Position numbers and translations under genes: made by a program. From positions 58,374,609 through 58,438,608 of the forward strand of contig CP136066.1 of NCBI GenBank assembly GCA_032622095.1: 64,000 nt of DNA, read 5' to 3'. A model generated the notes under the pieces. The model saw nothing but the letters and a program-made list of their open reading frames with translations. It did not search any database and was not told the origin of the DNA. Within the stretch, counting starts at the first letter, position 1; each line of letters begins with the position of its first letter. Origin of the DNA: Siphonodentalium dalli (lineage: Eukaryota; Mollusca; Scaphopoda; Gadilida; Siphonodentaliidae). This document shows, piece after piece, positions 23,029 through 32,291 of this stretch.

Positions 23029-23264
23029 CTGATTTTAGTCATCATAGCATTAACTGTATTTATTCCACTCAGATCTCTGTATGTTTCTATTTCTTCATTA
23101 TCAAGTTCAGATTTCCAAACGGAGCATCCGTCTGTTACGCCTAATATGAGCAAGTTTGACTCCTTCATTCGAGTGTACGCAAGGTACTTGTCACGTCCAT
23201 TTTCCACTGTTCGATGCAATTCCTCCACACATGCCTCCCTCATTAGAGATGCAAACTCCGACAT
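23029..23264 (-). CDS. PAXX: PAXX, exon 1 (N-terminal head domain)
   Basis: ATG at 23264 (context GATGCCATGT) begins MSEFASLMREACVEELHRTV. The exon continues to a consensus CAG|GTAATT donor, breaking a codon after two bases that match exon 2's one-base start. NLLILGVTDGCSVWKSEL aligns with human NLYVTDAAELWSTCF, the core of the XRCC4-superfamily head domain. An in-frame ATG lies 60 bases upstream, but starting at 23264 puts VTD near residue 43, as in the human protein, and gives a family-typical length. The intron to exon 2 is 2,434 bp. No promoter element could be assigned upstream. Confidence 0.88.
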
Positions 23265-23913
23265 GGCATCAATTTCGTCAGAAGGAATATAATGTTTGAA
23301 GTTCAAGATTCTAAAATTTAACAAAATGTCAAGTAATGATGAATAAAACGATTGAAAGAAGGAGATCGAAATTGTTTACATCGTTGAAGGAAGTGGTTGG
23401 ACTAAAAATAGAAACCAACACTTATGGAACGAAACAAGCACGATTAAAATAAATGCTCAGAAAACTCGAAAAACAATTTTGAATAATAGTATTTTATTTC
23501 TATGGATAATAATTATTTACAAGAATTTGATATTCTCTCTTTTGATTTATTATGTAGGGATTATAATTATTGGATTCGTTTCGGTATAAAGACTGTTTTC
23601 CGGTCGAAACGTTGCTTTTGAACCCGGAAGTGATGAGCTGTCAAAACTTTCAAGATTTTGAGGTGAGATTGGATTGAGAGTAAGTTGGCAATATGTGAGA
23701 TTAAATACCACAGGTAATTTGTTGGGCTGACATTTTGTAGAGTGATATCTGGGTGCTGCATTTTGGATTTTTGCAGTCTTCACTGGCAATTTCCACCCCC
23801 CCCCCGGCTAGACCCTGTTGTGTTGAGTCACAATACATGATATACATCTGTATTGGGACTCTGTTCTCGAATTCTTTGACCCTGTCTGAGACTCATACCT
23901 GTTCTAATTTCAG

Positions 23914-24014
23914 GCGATAAAGGACTCCTGGTGGCAGATTCTGCTTGGTTCTCTTCTTATGGTGACAATAAAGACAAGATTCCACCAAAAGTTCTGAAAT
24001 CCGCACCGTGTTGA
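23914..24014 (+). CDS. terminal exon, copy 1, unrecognised gene family
   Basis: After a tctaatttcag acceptor the exon reads DKGLLVADSAWFSSYGDNKD then KIPPKVLKSAPC and a TGA. AATAAA lies 6 bases beyond (24020-24025). Two other copies (25487-25587 and 29612-29721, both minus) keep the acceptor, frame, stop region and AATAAA. Changes among copies are partly at third positions in this frame (GAT/GAC, GCA/GCG), which supports the frame. Another frame (AIKDSWWQILLGSLL...) is also open, so the choice is not certain. Homology with copy 3 begins in the intron at 23811. No upstream exon or protein family was recognised. Confidence 0.5.
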
Positions 24015-25486
24015 GCTAAAATAAAGACTTTTGTCATTTGTGCAAAAAAAATTGTTGTCTGTCTGTTTACGGAAGCGATATTTGACCACATGTTTGTCAT
24101 GCGCAGTTCAATGTTTCATGATGGTCAATAAAACGTGTACTCCACCCCGAAGACGACTGTGTACTTGGAAGATATTATGGAAAAACAAAATTCTTTTGCT
24201 AAATGTTATGCTAGTACTATGCCAATTTATTACATATGTAATAAAAATATTACCGAAAAATTATCAACATATACTTTTTAATAGAATTGTTGCTTCAAAA
24301 ATATACTATTTAAAAAGTGTACTCCAAGCCAGAATGAGAAAAAGTGTAACCAAGTTAGATCATGCTTTATTACCCACTTCTACAAAATGTTGTATTATAC
24401 TTTCAACAAGTTGTAGAAATATATTGGTGATATGAAGTAATTATTTTATTCAGTGAAACATAATCAGTTCTCACATTTGTCATGCATGGTGTCAAAAATG
24501 ACATAATCACATTGTCGCGCATTGATAGCTGCGCGAACTGTGTTTGTATTCTAACACGCATAAGGTTTGCTTTCGTGTGCCTATTATTGCGTATATACAA
24601 TAACAACATTTGTTCAAAATAAGCTTTAGTTATCAGAATCGATTTACTGCAACAGACTAATGCTATAAACCAGTCAACTGTATGGTAAAAAAAAGCCTAA
24701 AAACTTGTTAGGCCTATTTATGAACAATAAAATGGCGATATATTATCTCTAAAGTGTCACAAATAGGTTATTATAATTAGCGTTTGTTTCGCTAATATGA
24801 AAACATGTTACACCTAAAAATATTTGCTTTTGGAAAAGAGCATTCCGTGTGAGTCTATTCCTTTATTATAATAGGAGAATGATTGTTTTGTTCAACTTTT
24901 AATGAAGTTAACAATGGTATAAGTATATATACCGTATAGTGATGCAATTATACCATATATCTTCCGAGTACCAGTACCGGTATACACACAATTTCCCCGA
25001 GTCGGCGTCAGGGCCGGAGTATGTCATTTTTTGACACCATGACTAATGTGAGAACTGATTATGTTTCACTGAATAAAATAATTACTTCATATCACCAATA
25101 TATTTCTACAACTTGTTGAAAGTATAATACAACATTTTGTAAAAGTGGGTAATAAAGCATGATCTAACTCGGCTACACTTTTTCTCATTCTGGCTTGGAG
25201 TACACTTTTTAAATAGTATATTTTAGAAGCAACAATTCTATTAAAAAGTATATGTTGATAATTTTTCGGTAATATTTTTATTAGATATGTAATAAATTGG
25301 CATAGTAGCATAACATTTAGCAAAAGATTATTTTTTTTCCACAGTCGGAGTCGGGGTGGAGTACACGTTTTATTGACCATCATGAAACATTGAACTGCGC
25401 ATGGCAAACATGTGGTCGATAATCGCTTCCGTAAACAGACAGACAACAATTTCTTTTGCACACATGACAAAAGTCTTTATTTTAGC

Positions 25487-25587
25487 TCATGAAGGCGCGG
25501 ATTTCGGAACTTTTGGTCGAATCTTGTCTTTGGCATCACCATAAGAAGAGAACCAAGCAGAATCTGCCACCAGGAGTCCTTTGTCGC
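25487..25587 (-). CDS. terminal exon, copy 2, unrecognised gene family
   Basis: Minus-strand counterpart of the exon at 23914-24014 with acceptor TTTAATTTCAG. It reads DKGLLVADSAWFSSYGDAKD then KIRPKVPKSAPS and a TGA. AATAAA on the minus strand is at 25476-25481. Upstream (minus sense) the intron differs from copies 1 and 3 and carries the poly-C tract at 25683-25717, so this copy may have been cut off from its original upstream exons. Whether it is expressed is unknown. Confidence 0.42.
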
Positions 25588-25682
25588 CTGAAATTAAAAA
25601 AGGTATGCGTTCCCGATGTGGTCACTACTGACCCAATCTGAAGCTCTAAAGAGTGTAAATCTTTAGAGCTTCCCTGGAGCTA

Positions 25683-25717
25683 CCCCCCGCCCCCCCCCCC
25701 CCCCCCCCCCCCCCCCC
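25683..25717. repeat. poly-C tract
   Basis: Six C, one G and 28 C in a row. This length is prone to slippage and sequencing error. It sits in the presumed intron upstream of terminal-exon copy 2. Confidence 0.9.
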
Positions 25718-25723
25718 ACACTA

Positions 25724-26330
25724 CCGAGAACAAGGCAATTGGTAATATCCCGTAGAGAAAATCATCCCAGTTTCAAGTTAGGTAACCCTAAACATAACAA
25801 ATACTCCGCCGTATGATGTGGCGCTCTATTCTTCCCGGAGTTCGCTTGGCGGTAATTGTAAGATCGGTTTACGATTGCATATTACATTTTTTGTCTCTAT
25901 CTGTCACATTTTGTGATTTTTTTCTTCTGTTCTTCCCTCGATAAGATCCCCGGATACAGTCGAACGGTGCTCGATTGTAATTGGTAAATCTCCACTGGCT
26001 AAGATCCCAGATTTCCAGGAGGGATAACTCTAAATTCACGCACACAACTTTTACCTAACTAATTTAACCATATATATGATCATCTTATCAATAAAAACTA
26101 GATTTTAAATATTTATTTTAACTTGTATAAATGTGAAAAAAGGAAGGATATCCTGAACAGAACATAATAGAACACCACGTTAGAATAACATTGCGTTAGT
26201 CTCTGGGGAAAATCATTGAGAATTTACTTACGAACACCACGACATACTAAAACTATTTTAGAGTAGTGTTCATAAAAACTGTGTGAGGTATTTAAGTTTG
26301 ATGGTGTGGTGCAACTGCCGTTTATATAGA
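25724..26330. repeat. inverted duplicate D (partner at 27833-28200)
   Basis: Read on the minus strand this segment matches 27833-28200. Shared words are tctctacgggatattaccaa, aacttttacctaa (inverted), ttaaaatctagtttttatt and tttgatggtgtggtg (inverted). This copy carries an extra ~225 bp near 25805-26030. It extends the series of inverted duplications that spread the terminal exon. Confidence 0.75.
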
Positions 26331-26534
26331 GTCCGAACTTTACAAAGTTAGTATTTTCGTGACTTTAATTGATTTGTTTTAATTAAAAGTATTAATTCCA
26401 TATACCCAGTACATTTCAATTTGAAAAAAAAATTAAATACTAGCCTACAACTTATAGTTAGACTAGACTCCTGGTTCAACTCAAGCATGCACTGACCCTG
26501 AAATGGCCCTTTTCACATTTATTATTTAGTTGTG

Positions 26535-27160
26535 CTTAAGCGCAAATAAATTGCGCTTAAGTGTAAATCATTTGCGCTTGAGCATAAATCATTTGCGCTT
26601 AAGCGCAACTTTGCTCTTAAGCTCAAATATGTCTATCAATTTATTGCGCTTTTAAAGCACAATCATTTGCGCTTAAAGGTACTCAACCCATAAAGAGGGT
26701 CCCCATCTCGACAGATTCCAACAACAACAATCCGATCAGAGGGTCCTATATTACTATTTCTTTGGCTTTGGGGGTAAAAAATATTTGATTCGAGTCGAGG
26801 AACCCATCAAACAAAGCTCAGAGTCATTAGATATTGATTTTTGAAAATTCTTATGTTCTCGAGATGAGTACTTATAACTGCCGTCAATTTGGTAACATGC
26901 TCGAGATTTTACGCCAAAATTCTATTCAAACAGACAAGGATGGATAACTCTATAATCAAGTGGGTAATAATAACGAATTTTTTACTATCTTCTGGGCCAG
27001 AAAGAATTCCCGATAATGAAAAATAATAGATTTCTAAAATCGATATCTAACAAATCTGAGCTTTGATGGGTGACTTCCTCGACTCGAATCAAATATTTTT
27101 GACCCCCGAAGCCATTGAAATAGTAATTGAGAGGAGTTTTATCGGGTTGAGTACCTTTAA
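26535..27160. mobile_element. family 4 MITE inserted into a GCGCTTAAG repeat cluster
   Basis: 26535-26672 is a cluster of short palindromes (gcgcttaagcgcaaat and variants). A family 4 element (TTAA-AGGTACTCAACC ... GGGTTGAGTACCT-TTAA, 26673-27160) sits inside one: the left flank ends gcgc-TTAA and the right flank resumes TTAA-gtgcaaat, rebuilding the repeat word around the target. This is direct evidence that family 4 duplicates TTAA on insertion. Confidence 0.87.
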
Positions 27161-27289
27161 GTGCAAATACCTAACACTCCCTTACTTCCCTCTGATTGTG
27201 AATGATTGAGTCCATCTCATAGTATATTATCATGGGCCCATAGTAATAGCCCCATACAGACTCGAAGTTGAAGAAAAAACATATTTCCA

Positions 27290-27690
27290 TATGCATATCA
27301 GCATCGATATATCTCTGTCCCTGGTGTCCCAAGAATTGGTGCCTCCCACCCAGAGTTCTAGTATATTTTATTAAAGGGACATCTCCTGCACAGATATATA
27401 CCATTTCCATGGCCATAAAAAGGGAATTAGGGGTTACCAGGGGCTTGCTTCCCTCATATGGTGTACTTATTGACTTGAAATAGGGGGGGAAAACCCTATT
27501 TTCATATTATCAACATCCCTGTCCCCAAGAATTTGTGTCTCCATCCCATAGATCTAGTATATTTTATAAATGAGACAAATCCTGCACAGATCTATATCAT
27601 TTCCATGGTCATAAAAGGGATCTAGGGGTTACTGGGGGATTGCTTCCCTCATATGGTGGCCTATATAGACTTGAGTGATGTGTTTAGGCC
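27290..27690. repeat. two-copy tandem repeat, ~205 bp
   Basis: The block holding tccctggtgtcccaagaatt, ctagtatattttat, tcctgcacagat, catttccatgg and gcttccctcatatggtg occurs twice in a row (from ~27318 and ~27520). The open frames over the first copy are disrupted in the second, so it is non-coding. Confidence 0.8.
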
Positions 27691-27832
27691 TGTGCCAATT
27701 TAAATTAATAAAGCTGTGTACCCAACTGAATATTTAAAAAAAGCTGGGTAATGGGGTACCCAAGTTTGGTCATCCAAAAGATCTATATGAAGTTTGGTGA
27801 CGATCGGATGTGGTCTGTATAGGGACAAGGGT

Positions 27833-28200
27833 TAGTCGCCATATGAACGGCAGTTACGCCACACCATCAAACTCGAATACATCACATAGTTTTTATGAAC
27901 CCCTCCAAAATAGTTTTGGTATATCGTGGTGTAAATTCTCACTGATTTTCCCCCAACTGACGCAGCGTTATTCTAAAGTTGTCACGGTTCTTTTCTGTTC
28001 AATTCAGAATATCCCTCCTTTTTCACATTGATACAAGTTAAAATAAATATTTAAAATCTAGTTTTTATTGGTAAGATTATCATATATACGTTTAAATTAT
28101 TTAGGTAAAAGTTGTGTTGCGTTGTTATGTTTAGAGTTACCTGACTTGGAAAGTGGGATAATTTTCTCTACGGGATATTACCAACTGCGAGAACAAGTCT
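27833..28200. repeat. inverted duplicate D' (partner at 25724-26330)
   Basis: Plus-strand counterpart of the segment at 25724-26330, without its ~225-bp insert. It ends at gagaacaagtctaaa, where the next inverted pair (28190/29440) begins. The frame at 27810-28031 lies over this repeat and is not supported as coding. Confidence 0.72.
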
Positions 28201-29440
28201 AAATTTTATAATTAAGTCATAATAATGTTTAATTATAGTGAATGTATCAGTCTTGAGTGGATATTATACCATATTTGACATTTAAAATGACATATTATGG
28301 GTATACTGATAACTTGAAACATCATTTAAATTCTTTATTCTCATCACCCATATAATGCATACACAAATATAATATAATGCATACATAAATAAACATATTT
28401 AATGATTTGTCAGGAAACCTGAATTATAATGAATAGCCAGGTTTATTAGATATATATATAATATATATATATTATATAATATATATTATATTATATATGT
28501 TAAATATGTTATATATGTTTTACATATGACATATATATATTATATATATATTATATTATATTATACATATTATATATATATATATATAATATATATATAT
28601 CTACTATATATTTTGGGACTTCTGCCTGTGTGTGTGTGTGTTAGCTATGGCCTGGAAAACTGCCCGACAGATTTTGACGAAATTTTATACCTAAGGGTAT
28701 TTATTTCCGGGGATTGTTTTGGATGGGTCAAACGTAATCCCGACCTAACCTTGACCTTCAAAAGGGTCAATTCAAGGTCAAATCGGGTAAAATCAGACAG
28801 ATTTCGACGGGTACTTTTGTCGGGTACTTTTGTCCTGGGAGTGTTTTGGACGGGTCAAATCATGACCCCACCTGACCTTGACCTTCAAAATGGACAATTC
28901 AAGGTCAAATCGCGCAATTCGCCGAAAAGCAGAGGGGAAACAGCCCGGACGAAGTCGGGTCCACCTGCTAGTTATATATATATATATAATATATATATAC
29001 ACTATATATATATATAATATATATTATATAATATATATTATATAAAATGTATATTATATTATATATATATATTATAATATAATATATTTATGATATATAT
29101 AATATATATATAATATATATACCATATATAACAAATATGATATAATCTATATTATATAATATATATATTCTATATATATCTAATAAACCTGGCTATTCAT
29201 AATAATTCAGGTTTCCGGGCAAATCATTAAACATGTTTATTTATGTATGCATTATATTATATTTGTGTATGCATTGTGATGAGAATAAAGAATTCAATTG
29301 ATGTTTCAAGTTATCGGTATACCCATAATATATGTCATTTTAAATGTCAAACATGGTATAATATCCACTTAAGACTGATACATTCACTATAATTAAACAT
29401 TATTATTACTTAATTATCAAATTTAGACTTGTTCTCCGTA
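28190..29440. repeat. inverted repeat E/E' around an AT-rich core
   Basis: Arms 28190-28450 and 29180-29440 are reverse complements (for example aacaagtctaaattttataa and its inverse, and aataaacctggctattcat). They flank long (TA)n runs at 28450-28610 and 28975-29180. Inside the (TA)n lies a distinct element (28615-28975). The frame 28526-29017 merely spans this structure. Confidence 0.85.
28615..28975. mobile_element. Helitron-like short element with TGACCTTGACCTT repeats
   Basis: The left edge is gggacttctgcctgtgtgtg. The right edge is agcccggacgaagtcgggt then ccacctgCTAG followed by T. A small CCCGGAC...GTCGGG hairpin lies just before a CTAG end, as in Helitron 3' termini. The middle holds two related halves rich in tgaccttgaccttcaaaa and ttcaaggtcaaatcg. 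It matches the inverted segment 36063-36318 and the edges of 22040-22996. No Rep/helicase gene. Class assignment is tentative. Confidence 0.5.
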
Positions 29441-29611
29441 GTTAGCGTTTGTTATTGGTTGGTCTCGGTATATAGTATCTCCGATATCCGGTGCAATTTG
29501 AACGATGGCACTGCGCATGACAACAATTTGACATGCTGGAACAGAAAGTCAAACGAACGTAACCAGGAAATAAATTGTGTTTGCGCAAAATTGACAAATG
29601 ATAAATGTCTT

Positions 29612-29721
29612 TTATTTAGCGCAGCAAGGTGTGGATTTCGGAACTTCTGGTGGAATCTTGTCTTTATTGTCACCATAAGAAGAGAACCAATCAGAATCTG
29701 GCACCAGGAGTCCTTTATTGC
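29612..29721 (-). CDS. terminal exon, copy 3, unrecognised gene family
   Basis: After a CTATTTACAG acceptor it reads NKGLLVPDSDWFSSYGDNKD then KIPPEVPKSTPCCAK and a TAA that overlaps an AATAAA. It is three codons longer than copies 1 and 2 because the TGA is replaced. The intron just upstream (29722-29850) matches that of copy 1 (23811-23913), so copies 1 and 3 derive from a duplicated gene segment in opposite orientations. Further upstream no convincing exon was found; a 33-bp candidate (29991-30023) fits only the alternative frame. Confidence 0.45.
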
Positions 29722-29850
29722 CTGTAAATAGAAAAGGTGTGAGCTTCAGATAGCTGAGATAGGGTCAAAGAATGGCCGATCAGAGTCTCAATACAGATGT
29801 ATATCATGTATTGTGACTCAACAGGGTCTAGACAATACCTATTCAGGCTA

Positions 29851-30957
29851 ATTTCAGCTATTGTATTGTCAGTATGTCACGTACTGACACTGTGACACTG
29901 ACAATATCTCACTATCTGTTCTCTCAATATCTGTATACTAATTACTATATCTATGTAGGTGTACGTCCAAATAGGCAATATTAGAATTACCTGATTATAG
30001 GACGGTGGTTCAGTCCTTCGATTCTGTAAAATGCAGGAGTGTGATTGATCACTCGCCTAACCTGAAACCCAGGCGTGTGATTTTGGTGGATATTTCGGGG
30101 GTATAAAATGACGAACGAATACTCAAAATTAAATAATTTTTTTATCACCATTGTGATTCATCTTGTACACATGCATTCTTCACATTGAAGTATTGAACAA
30201 TTAAAACTAAAAAAATCTTTCTATGAATTTGGAAGTATCCATGGTGAGGGACGATAGAGGGTTAAATCAACTGAATTGTTCACTCTGAATGTTCATCTTC
30301 CGTGTCACTGTCGGTACTCTCCCCGGACCCCGGTAATCCGGAACTACTCGAATCTGATGAGTCATTGTCACTCAAAAAGTCGGAATCCAAATCCGATCCG
30401 GAATCATCTCCGCTGCTGTGAGATAATGATAACCTGGCATCAAAGGGTGCCGACTGCCGAAGGCACATCAAAGGCCGGGTGCCAACTGCTTACTGTAGAC
30501 CATAGTGGCGAGGTCAACTGATCTCCTGAACTAGAAAATTCAACTCAATCCGAAGCGCGACGCTTGCAAGCTTGCAAAATCAAATGGGTCACACGGCATT
30601 AACACTGCCGATGCAGCTGCGGGTTAACCCTTTTTCAATCGTGCGCCGAATATCGCCGAGGAGTGTGATTAATTACTCGCCAAGATTTAATTTCAGGCGT
30701 GCTATGGTGCGCGAGCGCGATCACACGCCTCATAATCGAAGGCCTGGTGGTTGCCTTTATTGCCTGAATGACAGTATCTGGCGGTTTAATTGCAGAGACA
30801 AAGTTAGTCCAGTGTTTTTGTACCAACAGTGGCCTCATCCAGATGGTTCTATAGTCAATCATCATCCTTCTTAATTCAGATTGTTTGGCTTCGGCAATCC
30901 ACTACGGCAACCCTTTATCGGATTATCCTGGCCCAGTTTGCTGTAGCAAATTATGAG
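29851..30957. other. no supported gene
   Basis: Contains two partly similar blocks (gaggagtgtgatta/tgatcactcgcc near 30036 and 30655). An acidic Ser/Asp-rich minus frame (30280-30471, ending GESTDSDTEDEHSE) resembles low-complexity tails of nuclear or transposase proteins but has no domain. I do not annotate it as a gene. Confidence 0.35.
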
Positions 30958-31903
30958 GGCTGAATCCACAGTTGTTGGCCAAATTTTTTTTTTAAACCCA
31001 CCCACCTCCCCTGTTGCACTCGAAATCTCATCAAAACGAATACGCTTCGGACATGAATAACTATGTATGCAAAACTATCGAATATCGATAATCACACTTT
31101 ACCATACATTTCTTGAGAGGTATATCCAGAAAAACTACTTTTATCAGGTGAACATAATCAAAATCACGATAAAATTTGGCTCGACACAACATCATTAGCA
31201 CGGAAATGTTAGGATCGATAAATCTTTCAAAAAGTCGAGTTGGCGATTACCGCAATACGATAGGGGAACACTTTGACGTTCGTACTCATATTTCACCAAT
31301 TTTTGTACCTGGCTTACCTGTCCTAAGTTTCACGGGAAAATGGCTAATTTGATTCTATTTGTCATTTTATACATATTTATCACCCCATTTATTATTCATT
31401 TTCATAAAAATAAAATAAAAGAAGCTGAAGATGACATGTTTAAAATGTTTGAAGCATGAATTTGGCGATAAGTGTCATAAGTTATCAGAGTACGTTATAC
31501 TTGTGATAGTTACGTTACGCACTCAGTGTTCCCCTATCGTATTGCGGTAATCGCCAACCCGACTTTTCGAAAGAGTAATCGATCCTAACATTTCCGTGCT
31601 AATGATGTTGTGTCGAGCCAAATTTTATCGTGATTGTGATTATGTTCACCTGATAAAAGTAGTTTTTCTGGATATACCTCTCAAGAAATGTATGGTAAGT
31701 GTGATTATCGATATTTGATAGTTTTGCATACGTACCGGTAGTTATTCATGTCCGAAGCGTATTCGTTTTGATGAGATTTCGAGTGCAACAGGGGAGGTGG
31801 GTGGGTTTAAAATTTTTTTTATCATGTTGTTTCCCAACTTTCCTATTATTCTTACTCTAGGGCTACTACTTATATATAATGGCCAACAACTGTGGCTGAA
31901 TCA
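30958..31903. mobile_element. fold-back element, ~300-bp arms
   Basis: The left arm (30958-31270) and right arm (about 31525-31903) are close reverse complements: acccacccacctcccctgtt, catcaaaacgaatacgcttc, ggctcgacacaacatcatta and cgcaatacgataggggaaca all recur inverted. The right arm has ~55 extra bases near its outer end (31821-31878). The arms match at ~95% with a ~250-bp unique loop, so it could fold into a long hairpin. No open frame. No clear target duplication. Confidence 0.88.
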
Positions 31904-31952
31904 TTGTCCATACAAAGAATGAATGTTCAAACTAATAACAATTTATTGTTGG

Positions 31953-32047
31953 TACTCTCAGGTGCCTAATAATAGTGTCATTACTATTATTATTTTCAGT
32001 GCTCATAAATCACCATCCATCAGTATTATTAGGCACCTGAGAGTATG
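31953..32047. repeat. hairpin next to the LINE tail
   Basis: tactctcaggtgcctaataa and its inverse ttattaggcacctgagagta are separated by ~50 bp. The right arm overlaps the last codons and stop of the LINE fragment, so it may have formed after that fragment inserted. Confidence 0.8.
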
Positions 32048-32291
32048 CAAAACATTTTGAATAGTTCGTCACTCTTTTGTCAATTATGTTATTTACTACA
32101 AAATACTTGTACTGTTTTGGTTTTACTTTTTGCTTTGATTTGACTCTTGTTAAGAAGTCACTGTGGGGCATGACTGGTACCAGGTCCTGAGCCAACTTGT
32201 ACAGGAATGATAGCCGCTGCTTCCTTCTGGGGCTCAGTTCTGGTATATTGAGATAATCAAGCATTGTGGTGACACTCCCTGGTTTGGTCAA
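32010..32291 (-). pseudogene. LINE reverse-transcriptase C-terminal fragment
   Basis: The frame TKPGSVTTMLDYLNIPELSP then RRKQRLSFLYKLAQDLVPV matches the pattern at the C-terminal end of non-LTR retrotransposon ORF2 proteins (SVT..L..L..P.L..RR...RL...YK). Only ~93 residues remain: no polymerase motif and no endonuclease. Its 5' side ends exactly where the TIR element at 32292 begins, and no continuation is seen on that element's far side. The subfamily (CR1/L2-like or other) cannot be fixed from this tail. Confidence 0.7.

Larger units (their letters stand above)
23906..25595. repeat. inverted duplication, ~590-bp arms
   Basis: Arms 23906-24506 and 25018-25595 are reverse complements at roughly 90% or more identity, separated by ~510 bp. 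Each arm carries a terminal exon, its polyadenylation signal and the same AT-rich 3' flank, so the two exon copies point tail to tail. The long frames in each arm (24031-24435 plus, 25087-25470 minus) are downstream of the poly(A) signals and mirror each other only because the DNA is duplicated. Confidence 0.9.

Noticed and set aside
24031-25470. Paired ~130-residue frames (QKKLLSVCLRKR...) on opposite strands
   Set aside because: They lie downstream of poly(A) signals within the inverted duplication; similarity reflects DNA duplication, and there are indels between copies without coding logic.
28526-29017. 163-codon plus frame with Tyr/Ile-rich ends
   Set aside because: Spans (TA)n runs and the Helitron-like insert; the ends are dinucleotide repeat translation.
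29991-30023. 33-bp minus-strand candidate exon (NRRTEPPSYNQ) upstream of terminal-exon copy 3
   Set aside because: Good splice sites, but it fits only the less favoured frame, is absent from copy 1 and is very short.
30280-30471. Acidic Ser/Asp-rich minus frame resembling a piggyBac N-terminus
   Set aside because: Ends in a stop after the acidic run with no DDE domain or adjoining frame; composition alone is not evidence.
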